A stretch of 64,000 nt of DNA from Pseudomonadales bacterium (GCA_013215055.1 JABSRQ010000008.1:68337-132336); one strand, 5' to 3'. Positions 36,573-45,787 are shown, numbered from the stretch's first letter. Made by a program: numbers and translations. Notes: a model not told the origin generated them from the sequence alone.

Positions 36573-37112
36573 CTATTTTAGATTTTTACGGGCCAGATAC
36601 TGCAGTGTGTCGGCATTATAAAGCACTCTCTTCACCGCTAGCGCAATGCTGTTATCGAAGGCGACTTCAATACCCGATTGCTTGAGTTCTTCGCCTGCGC
36701 TGCTAAACACAAAATGTTTTTCGAAACCTCTCTCACCTAATAAGGTGAAGTCTATATGGAATGTAACGGTTTTATTGCCGGGTTCTATATAGAAATTATC
36801 TAATTGAAGATACAGCTGCTTATCTAAATCGCCATCGACGGTGCTGTTTTCGATAATCTCTTTTTCCAATTGCTGTGCCATTACATGCGCGATGTCTTGA
36901 TAGCTGGACTCAAACGTCAATAGATTGGCGTAAATGACTCTGGGATTCTCCTGCATATTGATAGCGGTGATGGAGATTGTACCCGAGACTTCAAAATCTC
37001 GGATAAGCTTGTCACGCAGGGAATATTCCTGAGGTTGATAGGTTTTAGCGCTGCAAGCTGAAAGTAAGCAAAGAAGTGTAATAGATAAAAGGTTAAAAAA
37101 GGACGTGGGCAT
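36573..37112 (-). CDS. Putative lipoprotein of unknown function
   Basis: The 179-residue protein has a lipoprotein signal peptide with lipobox LSAC (Cys20), followed by a mixed alpha/beta domain (IRDFEVSGTISITAI; LYLQLDNFYIEPGNKTVTFH). The shape recalls auxiliary lipoproteins of envelope transport systems, but no family could be assigned. It is read towards the isomerase-like gene (convergent) and stands alone. Confidence 0.65.
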   Translation of the reverse strand: MPTSFFNLLSITLLCLLSACSAKTYQPQEYSLRDKLIRDFEVSGTISITAINMQENPRVIYANLLTFESSYQDIAHVMAQQLEKEIIENSTVDGDLDKQLYLQLDNFYIEPGNKTVTFHIDFTLLGERGFEKHFVFSSAGEELKQSGIEVAFDNSIALAVKRVLYNADTLQYLARKNLK

Positions 37113-37232
37113 AAAATAGCTCTGCTTATTTAGAGTGTGCTTTAATCGAGAACACTCTTGGCAGGTGTTTTAATGCCGCGCATGCTACCTTGAAAATGAA
37201 GTTTATCAAGGGCATGTTTATCAAAACGTGAC

Positions 37233-38294
37233 TTATTTTTCCATTATATCGCCCAGGCCTTTCAGGAAGTTGCGGGTATTGTCACTGATCCAGTCTACCG
37301 AGCGTTGCATATTGGAAATGATTGCGCTTTCCGGGTTGGCCGCGACGGTTTCTTCTAGGGCTGCCTGGAAATCACCACCTTCATAATGCAGCTGATCTTT
37401 TATTGGCTGGCTATCAAAATACGCCTCAAGCTTAATAATGTCAGAAATATGGTGTTGATCCAGGCCGGATTGAAGTCCCATCATATCTTGTAGATGGGCC
37501 CCAACATGGCTAAGGTTTGTGAGTAAATTGGACTGAATTATTTTTATCGGCTTGGGGGTTTCATTAACCAGCTGACTGATTGCCTCGGTGAGTTCTACCC
37601 AGCTGAGGTTTTTATCACCGATAGGCAGTGCGCAGCTAACATCGATATGTTCTAACATGCCAACAATTCCCTGCGCCAAAGATTTTACGCTAATGGCATT
37701 AATGCCGCCTTCAATCGAAAGCAGCGGAGTTGCAAGGCGTACATAATTAATCATACGCTTGGCTACCGCGCTATGATTGGGGCTGGTGCCAAAGACAAAG
37801 GGGATTTCGGCAACGTTAACCTGGAAGTTTTTATCCGCAAGCGCCAAGGCATGATCTCTTTGAGTGGTGCGTGAGCGAATATAGGGGTGGTGTTTACTTA
37901 AGTTTAGCGCAGGTTGCTGCTGGTCAAAATAGCTGAACATCGAGCCTAAAATAACGGCTTTTTTGAGGCCATGCTGCTTGGCTTTTTCGATGAAATTAAT
38001 GCAGCAGGTGACATTTTCTTTATAGAAAAAGATATACGGATCACCGATGCTCTCGGTTCTTTCATCAACGCCTGCAGCATAAATAACCGCATCAATGCCA
38101 TCAAACAGTGTGTCGAAGGGTAAATCTCTAAATAGATTTAAATCCCCTTCGATATAGCGTACCTCATCGTTAAACAGCTGCTTAGCTGAGTTATTGCTAC
38201 GGCATAGCAGGCTGACTTCATGTCCCTGTTCTAATAAACGTTTGACGATATGAAAGCCGATAAAGCCTGTGCCGCCAATAACCAGAGTGTGCAT
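37233..38294 (-). CDS. NAD-dependent epimerase/dehydratase-type extended SDR
   Basis: The 353-residue protein starts with a Rossmann motif (LVIGGTGFIGFHIVKRL) and has DAVIYAAGVDERT and the serine of LGSMFSY. At the catalytic Tyr-xxx-Lys position it has Y138-IRS-R142, so lysine is replaced by arginine; activity may be altered. The rest resembles NAD-dependent epimerase and 3-beta-HSD-like proteins. It follows acs with a 12-bp gap and is probably on the same transcript. Substrate unknown. Confidence 0.75.
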   Translation of the reverse strand: MHTLVIGGTGFIGFHIVKRLLEQGHEVSLLCRSNNSAKQLFNDEVRYIEGDLNLFRDLPFDTLFDGIDAVIYAAGVDERTESIGDPYIFFYKENVTCCINFIEKAKQHGLKKAVILGSMFSYFDQQQPALNLSKHHPYIRSRTTQRDHALALADKNFQVNVAEIPFVFGTSPNHSAVAKRMINYVRLATPLLSIEGGINAISVKSLAQGIVGMLEHIDVSCALPIGDKNLSWVELTEAISQLVNETPKPIKIIQSNLLTNLSHVGAHLQDMMGLQSGLDQHHISDIIKLEAYFDSQPIKDQLHYEGGDFQAALEETVAANPESAIISNMQRSVDWISDNTRNFLKGLGDIMEK

Positions 38295-38306
38295 GCTATG
38301 TTCCTT

Positions 38307-40241
38307 TTAGCGATTAAGTCTATTGCCTATCAGCTCATCAACAACCTCTGGCGCTGCCAGCGTGGAGGTGTCTCCTAGGCTGTCCAGCTCGTTAGCCGCG
38401 ATTTTGCGTAATATTCTGCGCATGATCTTGCCTGAGCGGGTCTTGGGTAAATCTGCAGACCACTGGATAAAGTCGGGTTTGGCAATCGGGCCAATTTCTT
38501 TAACGATGATATCAACTAAGGCTTTTTTCAGGGTATCTGTTGCTTCAATACCGTCCATTAAAATGACATAGGCGTAGATGCCTTCACCCTTGATCTTATG
38601 AGGGACGCTAACAATGGCCGCTTCGGCGACGGCATCGTGTAAGACCAGGGCCGATTCAATTTCTGCGGTGCCTAATCGGTGGCCAGATACATTCAGTACA
38701 TCGTCCACTCGGCCGGTTAACCAGTAATAGCCATCGGCATCTCGACGGGCTCCATCACCGGTAAAATAATAGCCTTTGTAAGTGCTGTAATAGGTGTCGA
38801 TTAAACGCTGAGGGTCGCCGTAGATACCCCGAATCTGCGAGGGCCAGCTGGATTTAATCAGTAGATTACCCGAGGCTTCACCTTCCAGTTCAAGACCTTT
38901 TTCATCCACTAACACAGGTTCTACACCAAAGAAGGGTCTCGTTGCAGAGCCGGGTTTTAATGCGGTGGCACCCGGCGTGGCGCTGATCATAATTGAGCCG
39001 GTTTCGGTCTGCCACCAGGTATCAACAACCGGGCAGCGTTTATCACCGACGGTTTGATAATACCATTCCCAGACTTCAGGGTTGATGGGTTCACCTACCG
39101 AGCCTAATAAGCGCAATGACTGCCTGGAGCAACGTGTGACATAGTCATCGCCCTGCGCCATTAATGCGCGTATCGCCGTAGGTGCGGTGTAGAATATATT
39201 GACCTTATGTTCATCAACCACTTGCCAGCAGCGAGAGGCGTCGGGATAAGTGGGTACACCTTCAAACATCAGCGTGGTGGCGCCATTTGCCAGTGGGCCG
39301 TAGACGATATAGGAGTGACCGGTGATCCAGCCTACATCGGCGGTACACCAGTAAATGTCACCGGGATGATAATCAAAAACATAGTGGTGGGTCATCGCAG
39401 CACCGAGTAAATAGCCTGCGGTGGTGTGTAATACGCCTTTGGGTTTGCCGGTAGAGCCCGAGGTGTACAGAATAAATAGTGGGTCTTCGGCGTCCATCAA
39501 CTCGGGTAAACAGGTTTTTTCCTGCTGAGCGACTAATGTCTGATAGTCGAAATCTCTGTTTTCAAGCCATTGAATATCAGCTTTTGTGTGTTTTACAACG
39601 ATGCAGCTATGCACATTGGGGCAGTTTTCCAGGGCTTTATCGGCATTGGCTTTTAATGGGATACGTTTGCCGCCGCGTAGACCTTCATCGGCGGTAATCA
39701 GGGTTTGGCAGTCACTGTCTAGGATGCGGTCTTTTAATGCTTCGGGGGAGAATCCGCCAAATACCACCGAATGGACTGCGCCTATGCGGGCACAGGCCAG
39801 CATCGCGTAGGCCGCCTCTGGAATCATCGGCATATAGATGCAGACGCGATCGCCTTTTTTGACCCCCCGGGCTTTTAAAGCATTGGCCAGCTGGCAGACG
39901 TTATCGTGTAATTGCTGGTAGCTGATATGTTGGGCATTACCGGGTTCATCGGCTTCAAAGATGATTGCCGTGGTGTTGGCATTGTCAGCTAAATGTCTGT
40001 CTATACAATTGCTGCTGACATTGATTTGGCCGCCATCAAACCAGGTGACTTTTCCGCTGTTGAAGTCTGATTCACAGACGCTCGTCCATTTTTTATCCCA
40101 ATCTAAAAACTTTTCTGCCTGCTCGGCCCAAAAGGCTTCGGGATTATTGATCGATTGTTGATACAGGCGTTGATAGTCGGCATCGTTTAAATGGGTATTT
40201 TCCAAGGCTGAATCTGAAACGGGGTAAACGTGGGTTTGCAT
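38307..40241 (-). CDS. acs: Acetyl-CoA synthetase
   Basis: Acs activates acetate to acetyl-CoA via acetyl-AMP. The 644-residue protein has the full ANL-family set: [48 protein letters not shown], and the C-terminal [15 protein letters not shown] with the acetylation-regulated lysine. Length and motifs match E. coli and Pseudomonas Acs. Its ribosome site (AAGGAT, minus strand, 40252-40247) overlaps a GATAATAA element one base short of an Hfq/Crc AANAANAA motif, so carbon catabolite control is possible. The SDR gene downstream is probably co-transcribed. Confidence 0.96.
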   Translation of the reverse strand: MQTHVYPVSDSALENTHLNDADYQRLYQQSINNPEAFWAEQAEKFLDWDKKWTSVCESDFNSGKVTWFDGGQINVSSNCIDRHLADNANTTAIIFEADEPGNAQHISYQQLHDNVCQLANALKARGVKKGDRVCIYMPMIPEAAYAMLACARIGAVHSVVFGGFSPEALKDRILDSDCQTLITADEGLRGGKRIPLKANADKALENCPNVHSCIVVKHTKADIQWLENRDFDYQTLVAQQEKTCLPELMDAEDPLFILYTSGSTGKPKGVLHTTAGYLLGAAMTHHYVFDYHPGDIYWCTADVGWITGHSYIVYGPLANGATTLMFEGVPTYPDASRCWQVVDEHKVNIFYTAPTAIRALMAQGDDYVTRCSRQSLRLLGSVGEPINPEVWEWYYQTVGDKRCPVVDTWWQTETGSIMISATPGATALKPGSATRPFFGVEPVLVDEKGLELEGEASGNLLIKSSWPSQIRGIYGDPQRLIDTYYSTYKGYYFTGDGARRDADGYYWLTGRVDDVLNVSGHRLGTAEIESALVLHDAVAEAAIVSVPHKIKGEGIYAYVILMDGIEATDTLKKALVDIIVKEIGPIAKPDFIQWSADLPKTRSGKIMRRILRKIAANELDSLGDTSTLAAPEVVDELIGNRLNR

Positions 40242-40343
40242 ATGCCATCCTTATTATCACTGCCAAAAATCATAAGGAATACTGAGGCGACAAGCAATAA
40301 CAACGTGGCGGCATTGTTAGAATTAATGGCTTTTTTTTAGGCA

Positions 40344-40368
40344 TAAAAAACGCCGCAAAGCGACGTTT
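40344..40368 (-). terminator. Intrinsic terminator after panD
   Basis: On the minus strand AAACGTCGC / GCGGCGTTT (one wobble pair) with a TTT loop continues into a T tract. It lies about 25 bp beyond panD and ends the pcnB-to-panD gene run. Confidence 0.85.
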
Positions 40369-40392
40369 ATTGGACAAATTGCTTTAGTGAAG

Positions 40393-40773
40393 TTAAGCAA
40401 CTTGAACCGGGATAGCATTGTTTGAATGGCTGACCGTGTTGTCGGCATTCATATAGATCAAGCGAGGCTTGAAATTAAGCAGCTCAACTTCGCTGTAATC
40501 GGCATAAGCGCAGATGATCACTCTATCGCCAACACCGGCTTTATGCGCGGCCGCGCCGTTCACAGAGATGATACCTGTGTTTTCTTCACCGCGAATGGCG
40601 TAAGTGGTGAAACGTTCACCGTTATCGATATTGTAAATTTGGATCTGTTCAAATTCACGAATACCGGCCATATCCAATAAAACGCCATCAATAGCACAGG
40701 AACCTTCATACTCTAATACAGCATGGGTAACACGGGCTTGATGTAATTTGGCTTTCAACATGGTTGATAACAT
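40393..40773 (-). CDS. panD: Aspartate 1-decarboxylase (pyruvoyl enzyme)
   Basis: PanD decarboxylates aspartate to beta-alanine for pantothenate synthesis. The protein (126 residues) has the self-cleavage site G24-S25 in YEGSCAID, at exactly the classic residue number when started at 40773; this and GGAAGG upstream reject the longer frame. It also has [13 protein letters not shown] and GERFTTYAI. It is last in the pcnB-folK-dgk-panB-panC-panD run and is followed by a terminator. Confidence 0.95.
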   Translation of the reverse strand: MLSTMLKAKLHQARVTHAVLEYEGSCAIDGVLLDMAGIREFEQIQIYNIDNGERFTTYAIRGEENTGIISVNGAAAHKAGVGDRVIICAYADYSEVELLNFKPRLIYMNADNTVSHSNNAIPVQVA

Positions 40774-40896
40774 TTGGTCTAACCTTCCAGCTAAAATCTC
40801 TCGATCTTGGATGTACAAAAAACGAGCTATATTACACGTTATAGTACGAAATCCAAGCAAAAAAACCGCTTAGTAGCAGTCGACGCGCAGTATGCA

Positions 40897-41757
40897 TCAA
40901 ATGGCTTTAGGGTTCAATGGGCAAGTCTGGTTATCTATTAATCGTGGGGTGCCTAAAAATGCGGCGGCAAGTATCACTATCTCACGGCTACGGAGGTTAA
41001 CGTCGTCTAACGTGTCTGCATCGACAATGTTAAAATAATCGACTTTAAAGCCGTGTTGGTCGAGTTTGTCTCTGGCTTGTTGTTCCAGCAACGTGATTTT
41101 TTCACCATTGGCCAGGGCTTTTTTGGTTTGTTGAATCACTTGATTGAGTTGTGGGGCTATTAAGCGTTGCTCAGGGCTTAAATATTGGTTTCTGGAACTC
41201 AGCGCTAGGCCGTCTTCTGCCCTACCTGTTGCCGCGCCTATGATGCTGACAGGCATGCATAGGTCGCTAACCATTTTTCGAATAATCGCCAGTTGTTGAA
41301 AATCTTTTTCTCCAAATACGGCGATTTGAGGCTGCACGATGTTAAATAGTTTATTGACCACGGTGGTGACACCGTCAAAATGACCGGGGCGGCTGCTGCC
41401 ACAGTGAAAACTGCCTAAATTAGGTACGCTGACCTGAGTTTGATTCGCCATACCGTGAGGGTAGATATCATCAACCGTGGGGGTGAAGAGAAAGTCGACC
41501 TGTTCCTGCTTGAGCTTCTCCTGATCATCTTTCATCGTACGTGGGTATTTATCTAAATCTTCGCCTTCACCAAACTGCAGGGGGTTAACAAAGATGCTAA
41601 CAATAACGATATCGGCTTCTTGTTTGGCGCGTTGCACTAACGACAGGTGGCCTTCGTGTAAGTTGCCCATGGTGGGCACAAAGGCGATGGTTTTATTTTT
41701 TGCGCGTAAAGGAGTCAGGGCTTGCTGTACCGCCGAGGAGGATTCTAGAATTTGCAT
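40897..41757 (-). CDS. panC: Pantothenate synthetase
   Basis: PanC joins pantoate and beta-alanine using ATP. The 286-residue protein shows the HIGH-type nucleotide motif PTMGNLHEGHLSLV, FVNPLQFGEGEDLDKYPRT, VFGEKDFQQL and SSRNQYLS. It lies between panB and panD on the same strand. A small hairpin occupies the 64-bp gap to panB. Confidence 0.96.
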   Translation of the reverse strand: MQILESSSAVQQALTPLRAKNKTIAFVPTMGNLHEGHLSLVQRAKQEADIVIVSIFVNPLQFGEGEDLDKYPRTMKDDQEKLKQEQVDFLFTPTVDDIYPHGMANQTQVSVPNLGSFHCGSSRPGHFDGVTTVVNKLFNIVQPQIAVFGEKDFQQLAIIRKMVSDLCMPVSIIGAATGRAEDGLALSSRNQYLSPEQRLIAPQLNQVIQQTKKALANGEKITLLEQQARDKLDQHGFKVDYFNIVDADTLDDVNLRSREIVILAAAFLGTPRLIDNQTCPLNPKAI

Positions 41758-41796
41758 AGTTACTGCCTGTTAAAGCGTCAGCGTCAAGAAAACGCG

Positions 41797-41816
41797 GTGT
41801 CGCGTTTAAGCGACAC
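41797..41816 (-). other. Hairpin in the panB-panC gap
   Basis: GTGTCGC and GCGACAC arms with a 6-base loop; on the minus strand a TTTT lies five bases after the stem. It could be a weak attenuator or an RNA-processing site. Confidence 0.3.
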
Positions 41817-41821
41817 GGCTG

Positions 41822-42622
41822 TTATTTGAACGTGTGTTCAGGGGCGGGGAATTCCCCTTCGATAACCGCCTGATTATAATGGCTTAGGGCCTGTTGAATG
41901 CTGTCTGCATCCAACATAAAGTTACGCACAAATTTAGCCGGTTGCGGATTTAACCCCAGCATATCGTGTAAAACCAGTACTTGAGCGGTTGTTTGGGCGC
42001 CAGCACCAATGCCTATGGTGGGGATTGCCAGGGCTTTATCGATTCTTGCTGCGACCGAGGCGGGCACACATTCCATTAATAAAATTTGTGCACCGGCTTT
42101 TTCCAGGGCTATAGCATCATCAAGCAGTTGCTGGGCTTGTTCTTTATTGCGCCCCTGAACTTTATAACCACCCAGGGTGTGCACCGATTGAGGGGTGAGG
42201 CCTATATGGGCGCAAACAGGCACGCCTCCACACACCAGTGTGCTGATGGTGTCGCATAACCATTGCCCGCCTTCGATTTTTACCATATGAGCACCGGCTT
42301 GCATAAGCGCAGTAGCGGTAATTACGGCAGATTTTGTATCGCTATAAGTCATAAACGGCATGTCGGCCATGATCATCGCGTGTTGATTACCCCGGGCTAC
42401 TGCCTGTGTGTGATAACACATATCTGTGATAGTTACCGGTACTGTGCTGTTGTGGCCTTGCAGAACCATGCCCAGAGAGTCACCGACAAGAATCATTTCA
42501 ACGCCTGCCTGATTGATCTGGCGGGCGAAAATAGCGTCATAGGCAGCAATGCAGCTGAATCTGATGCCGTCTTGTTTGTGTTGTTGCAGGGTGTTAATTG
42601 TAACTGGTTTCATGCCATTCAT
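41822..42622 (-). CDS. panB: 3-methyl-2-oxobutanoate hydroxymethyltransferase
   Basis: PanB makes ketopantoate from ketoisovalerate and methylene-THF. The 266-residue protein has VGDSLGMVLQGHNSTVPVT, MADMPFMTY, KIEGG, ahead of AHIGLTPQSVHTLGGYKVQG and IGIGAG. The start may be 42622 or the ATG three codons later. It follows dgk by 10 bp. Confidence 0.96.
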   Translation of the reverse strand: MNGMKPVTINTLQQHKQDGIRFSCIAAYDAIFARQINQAGVEMILVGDSLGMVLQGHNSTVPVTITDMCYHTQAVARGNQHAMIMADMPFMTYSDTKSAVITATALMQAGAHMVKIEGGQWLCDTISTLVCGGVPVCAHIGLTPQSVHTLGGYKVQGRNKEQAQQLLDDAIALEKAGAQILLMECVPASVAARIDKALAIPTIGIGAGAQTTAQVLVLHDMLGLNPQPAKFVRNFMLDADSIQQALSHYNQAVIEGEFPAPEHTFK

Positions 42623-42632
42623 TCTCTAGCGC

Positions 42633-43334
42633 TTATAGCGTCTCACTGAAAAATGTCGGGTTAAAATAGTGGCGGCCATTTTTAATCGTCAACATATATT
42701 TTACCAGACTAACGAAGGCTTGTTCATCATTGATAAGATCAACTTGTTCGGCGTTGATGATCAAGAGTGGCGCATCGTCATAATAGTGGAAAAAATTGCT
42801 ATAGGCCTCATTTATCAGCGTTAAGTAGTCGGCGTGAATCGTTTGTTCCGCTTTGACGCCGCGACTATTGATACGCTGTATTAAGGTTTGGGGTGAGGCT
42901 TGTAAATATAAGACCAAATCCGGTTTTGGCGCATCGATGTTCAGTTGCTGATAGACCTGGTCGTAAAGTTTAAATTCTTCAGGGTTAAGCGTAGATTTTG
43001 CAAATAAACCATCTTTTTCAATCATAAAGTCGGCGATGTATAGCGAGTTAAATAAATCGTCTTGATGTAATTTTTTTAATTGCTGAGCGCGTTGGAAAAG
43101 AAAAAACAGCTGTGTTGCCAGTGCATTTTGGCTTTGATCTTGGTAAAAATCGGCTAAAAAAGGATTGTCATCGGCGTTTTCCAGTAGCGATTCATAATGA
43201 AAGGCGTTCGCCATGCGTTTGGCTAAAGAGGTTTTTCCTACGCCGATAGGGCCTTCGATGGCAATGAACTTGGGTAGATCGTCCGGATTGACATCAAATG
43301 GAAGTAAATGCGTTTCTGTTTGATTGTTAGTCAC
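42633..43334 (-). CDS. Deoxynucleoside kinase family protein
   Basis: The 233-residue protein has the P-loop EGPIGVGKTSLAKR, the LENADDNPFL stretch, the DRY-like region around FMIEKDGLF and a lid-type basic segment (QRINSRG). These mark the dNK/dCK-dGK family, which phosphorylates deoxynucleosides for salvage. Pseudomonads have an equivalent gene between folK and panB, as here. The natural deoxynucleoside is not predictable. Confidence 0.85.
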   Translation of the reverse strand: MTNNQTETHLLPFDVNPDDLPKFIAIEGPIGVGKTSLAKRMANAFHYESLLENADDNPFLADFYQDQSQNALATQLFFLFQRAQQLKKLHQDDLFNSLYIADFMIEKDGLFAKSTLNPEEFKLYDQVYQQLNIDAPKPDLVLYLQASPQTLIQRINSRGVKAEQTIHADYLTLINEAYSNFFHYYDDAPLLIINAEQVDLINDEQAFVSLVKYMLTIKNGRHYFNPTFFSETL

Positions 43335-43375
43335 AGTACTGCCGTGTTTATGAAAGCGACGTAAGTGTATCTTGT

Positions 43376-43846
43376 TTAACTGATTTTTTCTAATCCTGCG
43401 CTACCTAGTTGGGCTGAAATGGTCTCTAAGGCTGTGCCATTGGGTAGGTAGATCCCAGGTTTTATTTGCAGTAATGGCTGCAAGACAAAGTTGCGCTCCA
43501 GCATGCAGGCATGGGGGATGGTGAGTTCGGGGGTCTGAACTTCATCATTATTAAAGAGAATGATGTCCAGATCCAGGGTTCTTGGTCCCCAGCGTTCCTT
43601 TCGTAGCCGCCCTTGTTGATTTTCAATAGTTTGTAGGGCTTTTAATAGCGCCAGGGCTGAAAGAGAGGTGTGTAATTCGGCGACGCCATTGATGTAGTCA
43701 TCTTGTCCGTCAAGGATGGATTGGCTTTGATACCAGCTGGAGCAGTTTTTAATCTGGCCTAGTTCGGCCAGTGCTTTTACCGCCAATTTAACTTGTTGCA
43801 AAGGCTGTTGCTGATTGGAGCCCAGTGCAATAAATGTCTGATTCAT
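43376..43846 (-). CDS. folK: HPPK, 6-hydroxymethyl-7,8-dihydropterin pyrophosphokinase
   Basis: FolK transfers pyrophosphate from ATP to hydroxymethyl-dihydropterin in folate synthesis. The 156-residue protein begins FIALGSNQQQPLQQV and has the signature RKERWGPRTLDLDIILFNN and LTIPHACMLERNFVLQPL. It sits 14 bp after pcnB, as in pseudomonads. Confidence 0.95.
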   Translation of the reverse strand: MNQTFIALGSNQQQPLQQVKLAVKALAELGQIKNCSSWYQSQSILDGQDDYINGVAELHTSLSALALLKALQTIENQQGRLRKERWGPRTLDLDIILFNNDEVQTPELTIPHACMLERNFVLQPLLQIKPGIYLPNGTALETISAQLGSAGLEKIS

Positions 43847-43860
43847 ATGGGCATCACGCT

Positions 43861-45192
43861 TTAGCGATTTCCGTTGCGGGGTTTACGTTTGTGATTACGT
43901 CTACGTCTGGGGTTGTCGCTGTCATCACCCTGTGAATCATCGCCGCGTGGTGTATACACTTTAGGGGGGATAGGGTGTTCTTTTTGGAAGTCTGTCCACC
44001 ATTGGCCCAAGCCAGCTTCAATTTCGCCGGCGTCTTCACGTAATAATAGGAAGTCGTAGGCGGCTCTAAAGCGTGGGTGTTCCAGTAATTTGAGTGGGTG
44101 GTTGCCTTGAATTTTTGGCAGGCGTAATTGCATTTCCCAGATTTCTTTCATGGTGGCTTGAAAGCGTTTGGGGATAGAGGTTTTAAGCATCTGCATGCCA
44201 ATCACTTGATGCGCTGCTGCGTGCAGTGCAGGTGTTACAGGCATGCCTTCGGTAGCTAAAATAGCCATCTGTTCTTTGAGGCTGGGCCATAAGAAAACCG
44301 CATATAGAAAAGCGGGGGTGATACTTTTCCCAATGGCTAGGCGTTGATCGGTATTGTATAAAGCCTGCTGTAAAAGTTTACTCCAGACAGGGTCATCACT
44401 GAAAAGTTTGTGATTGGCGATCAGGTATTGGGCTAAATCATGTTGCTGCAATAGCTCTAAGGTTTTTTCACCTTGGCCGCTGATAAAGAGTTTCAAAGAT
44501 TCATCAAACAGGCGTGCCGCTGGGATTTTATCTAAAAGGGCTGCGTTTTCGCCGATGGCTGCGCCGGTTTCTTGTTCCAGCTCAAAGTCTAATTTTGCGC
44601 AGAAACGTAGAGCTCTGAGCATGCGTACCGGGTCTTCTTTATAACGTGTTGAAGGATCACCAATTAAACGAATTTTTTTATCTTCAATGTCTTTGAGGCC
44701 GTCAGCAAAATCATAAACGGCAAAGTTTTGACTGCTGTAATAAAAAGAATTTACCGTAAAATCGCGTCTTTGTGCATCTTCTTCAACCGTGCCAAAAACA
44801 TTGTCGCGTAATAACATGCCGTGATCATTTGCAGACGACTGGTGTTTATCATTTTCATCGGCATTGTCATGGCTGCCTCTGAAGGTGGTGACTTCGATAA
44901 TTTCCCGGCCAAAACGTATATGCACAATGCGGAAACGTCTGCCAATAATGCGGGAGTTTTTAAAGACTTTACGAATTTGTTCCGGCGTGGCGTCGGTGGC
45001 AACATCAAAATCTTTGGGTTGCTTGTCTAGCATCATGTCTCTGACTGCACCACCTACCAAGTAGGCTTGAAAGTCAGATTGATTTAAACGCTGCATCACT
45101 TTTAACGCATTAATACTGATATTGCGGCGTGAAATAGTGTGTTGATCGCGCGGAATAAGAACGGAGTTATTCGATGGTTGGCTAGCAGTCAC
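43861..45192 (-). CDS. pcnB: Poly(A) polymerase I
   Basis: PcnB adds 3' poly(A) tails that promote RNA decay. The 443-residue protein has the nucleotidyltransferase core AYLVGGAVRDMMLDKQPKDF (with the DFD acidic pair just after), IEVTTFR, then RRDFTVNSFYY and YKEDPVRMLRALRF. A very basic C-terminal tail (NPRRRRNHKRKPRNGNR) suits RNA binding. This extended length and tail separate it from CCA-adding enzymes. It is first in the run to panD. The crcZ-like RNA copy A ends about 120 bp upstream, so its terminator may limit read-through into pcnB. Confidence 0.94.
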   Translation of the reverse strand: MTASQPSNNSVLIPRDQHTISRRNISINALKVMQRLNQSDFQAYLVGGAVRDMMLDKQPKDFDVATDATPEQIRKVFKNSRIIGRRFRIVHIRFGREIIEVTTFRGSHDNADENDKHQSSANDHGMLLRDNVFGTVEEDAQRRDFTVNSFYYSSQNFAVYDFADGLKDIEDKKIRLIGDPSTRYKEDPVRMLRALRFCAKLDFELEQETGAAIGENAALLDKIPAARLFDESLKLFISGQGEKTLELLQQHDLAQYLIANHKLFSDDPVWSKLLQQALYNTDQRLAIGKSITPAFLYAVFLWPSLKEQMAILATEGMPVTPALHAAAHQVIGMQMLKTSIPKRFQATMKEIWEMQLRLPKIQGNHPLKLLEHPRFRAAYDFLLLREDAGEIEAGLGQWWTDFQKEHPIPPKVYTPRGDDSQGDDSDNPRRRRNHKRKPRNGNR

Positions 45193-45311
45193 GGCTGAGG
45201 TCTGTTGTTAGTGGTCGGGGTTTTATTATATTCATTAGCCCTATTCTAACGTAGCTTAGCTTCTTTAGGAAATGTATCGCCAGAAAAGCGCTAATGGCTG
45301 ATATTTTGGAG

Positions 45312-45424
45312 GAAATGAGGGGAAGCGGCGCTTCCCTCGTCCAAGCCGTTTTTTATTATTTTTATTATCGAAGGCGGATTGTTATTTTTTTATGGGTTTT
45401 TATTATTATTTTATCCTGCCTCTT
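45312..45424 (-). ncRNA. CrcZ-like regulatory RNA, copy A (predicted)
   Basis: This predicted RNA of about 110 nt starts 12 bases beyond a sigma-54 promoter. On the minus strand it reads GGCAGG near the 5' end, then three A-rich blocks holding AANAANAA motifs (around 45414-45397, 45392-45380 and 45371-45352), then a strong GC hairpin (45338-45317). In pseudomonads such motifs bind Hfq with Crc, so the RNA titrates the repressor away from catabolic mRNAs; CrcZ lies in the same cbrB-pcnB gap. The T tail after the hairpin is poor. Assignment rests on position, promoter type and motif content, not on sequence similarity to Pseudomonas CrcZ. Confidence 0.72.
45317..45338 (-). terminator. GC-rich hairpin ending crcZ-like copy A
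   Basis: On the minus strand GAGG-GAAGC pairs with GCTTCCCCTC (one bulge), with a tight loop. Only ATTT follows, so termination may be partial. Confidence 0.5.
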
Positions 45425-45435
45425 ATTGGAATGAA

Positions 45436-45450
45436 GCATTCACTGTGCCA
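45436..45450 (-). promoter_or_regulatory. Sigma-54 promoter of crcZ-like copy A
   Basis: TGGCACAGTGAATGC on the minus strand has the -24 GG and -12 GC separated by exactly ten bases, and TGGCAC matches the consensus -24 box. Predicted transcription start about 45424. Confidence 0.82.
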
Positions 45451-45533
45451 GAAATTAAAAGAATAAAAATATCAATGCCTTACTAAATTTCTTAGTTTAT
45501 AACGCTAAAAAAAATGGGGTTTGTATCATTGAG

Positions 45534-45571
45534 TGTTACCGTAAATGTTACTGTATTTCTCAGTGGTAACA
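45534..45571 (-). promoter_or_regulatory. Candidate CbrB enhancer array, copy A
   Basis: Plus-strand order TGTTACC-N5-TGTTACTG-N11-GGTAACA, 98-135 bp upstream of the copy A -12 element. It is nearly identical to the copy B array, which suggests binding by the same activator, most simply CbrB encoded next door. Confidence 0.65.
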
Positions 45572-45612
45572 GTTGTTAAAGAGGGGCTAAGGAGTTGGTG
45601 CTTAAACGTCAG

Positions 45613-45761
45613 GCAAACAAAAAGGAGGCTATGCCTCCCTTGTCTTAAGCCGATCTTGTTTATTATTATTCTTATTTGACGATTGTTATTATTTTTATTG
45701 TCGCTGGGCAGTTTTTATTATTTTTTGTGGGGTTTTTATTATTATTGTATCCCTGCCTGTA
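45613..45761 (-). ncRNA. CrcZ-like regulatory RNA, copy B (predicted)
   Basis: This predicted RNA of about 145-150 nt starts 12 bases beyond a sigma-54 promoter. Like copy A it has GGCAGG near the 5' end and then AANAANAA-bearing blocks, here four (around 45748-45733, 45727-45712, 45700-45683 and 45679-45656), before a rho-independent terminator. It lies directly after cbrB. The copies share the 5' core AATAATAATAAAAACC and promoter layout, while DNA between enhancer and promoter has diverged. I infer a second Hfq/Crc decoy RNA under CbrB and sigma-54 control. An A-rich leader of no function is the main alternative. Confidence 0.78.
45616..45640 (-). terminator. Intrinsic terminator of crcZ-like copy B
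   Basis: On the minus strand GGAGGC-ATA-GCCTCC is followed by TTTTTGTTT, a standard rho-independent terminator. Confidence 0.9.
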
Positions 45762-45772
45762 CTCGATATATA

Positions 45773-45787
45773 GCATTTGGCGTGCCA
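45773..45787 (-). promoter_or_regulatory. Sigma-54 promoter of crcZ-like copy B
   Basis: TGGCACGCCAAATGC on the minus strand has GG-N10-GC spacing and the consensus TGGCAC box. Predicted transcription start about 45761. Confidence 0.85.

Noticed and set aside
43861-45192. CCA-adding enzyme instead of poly(A) polymerase
   Set aside because: Length, basic C-terminal tail and the neighbours folK and cbrB match pcnB.
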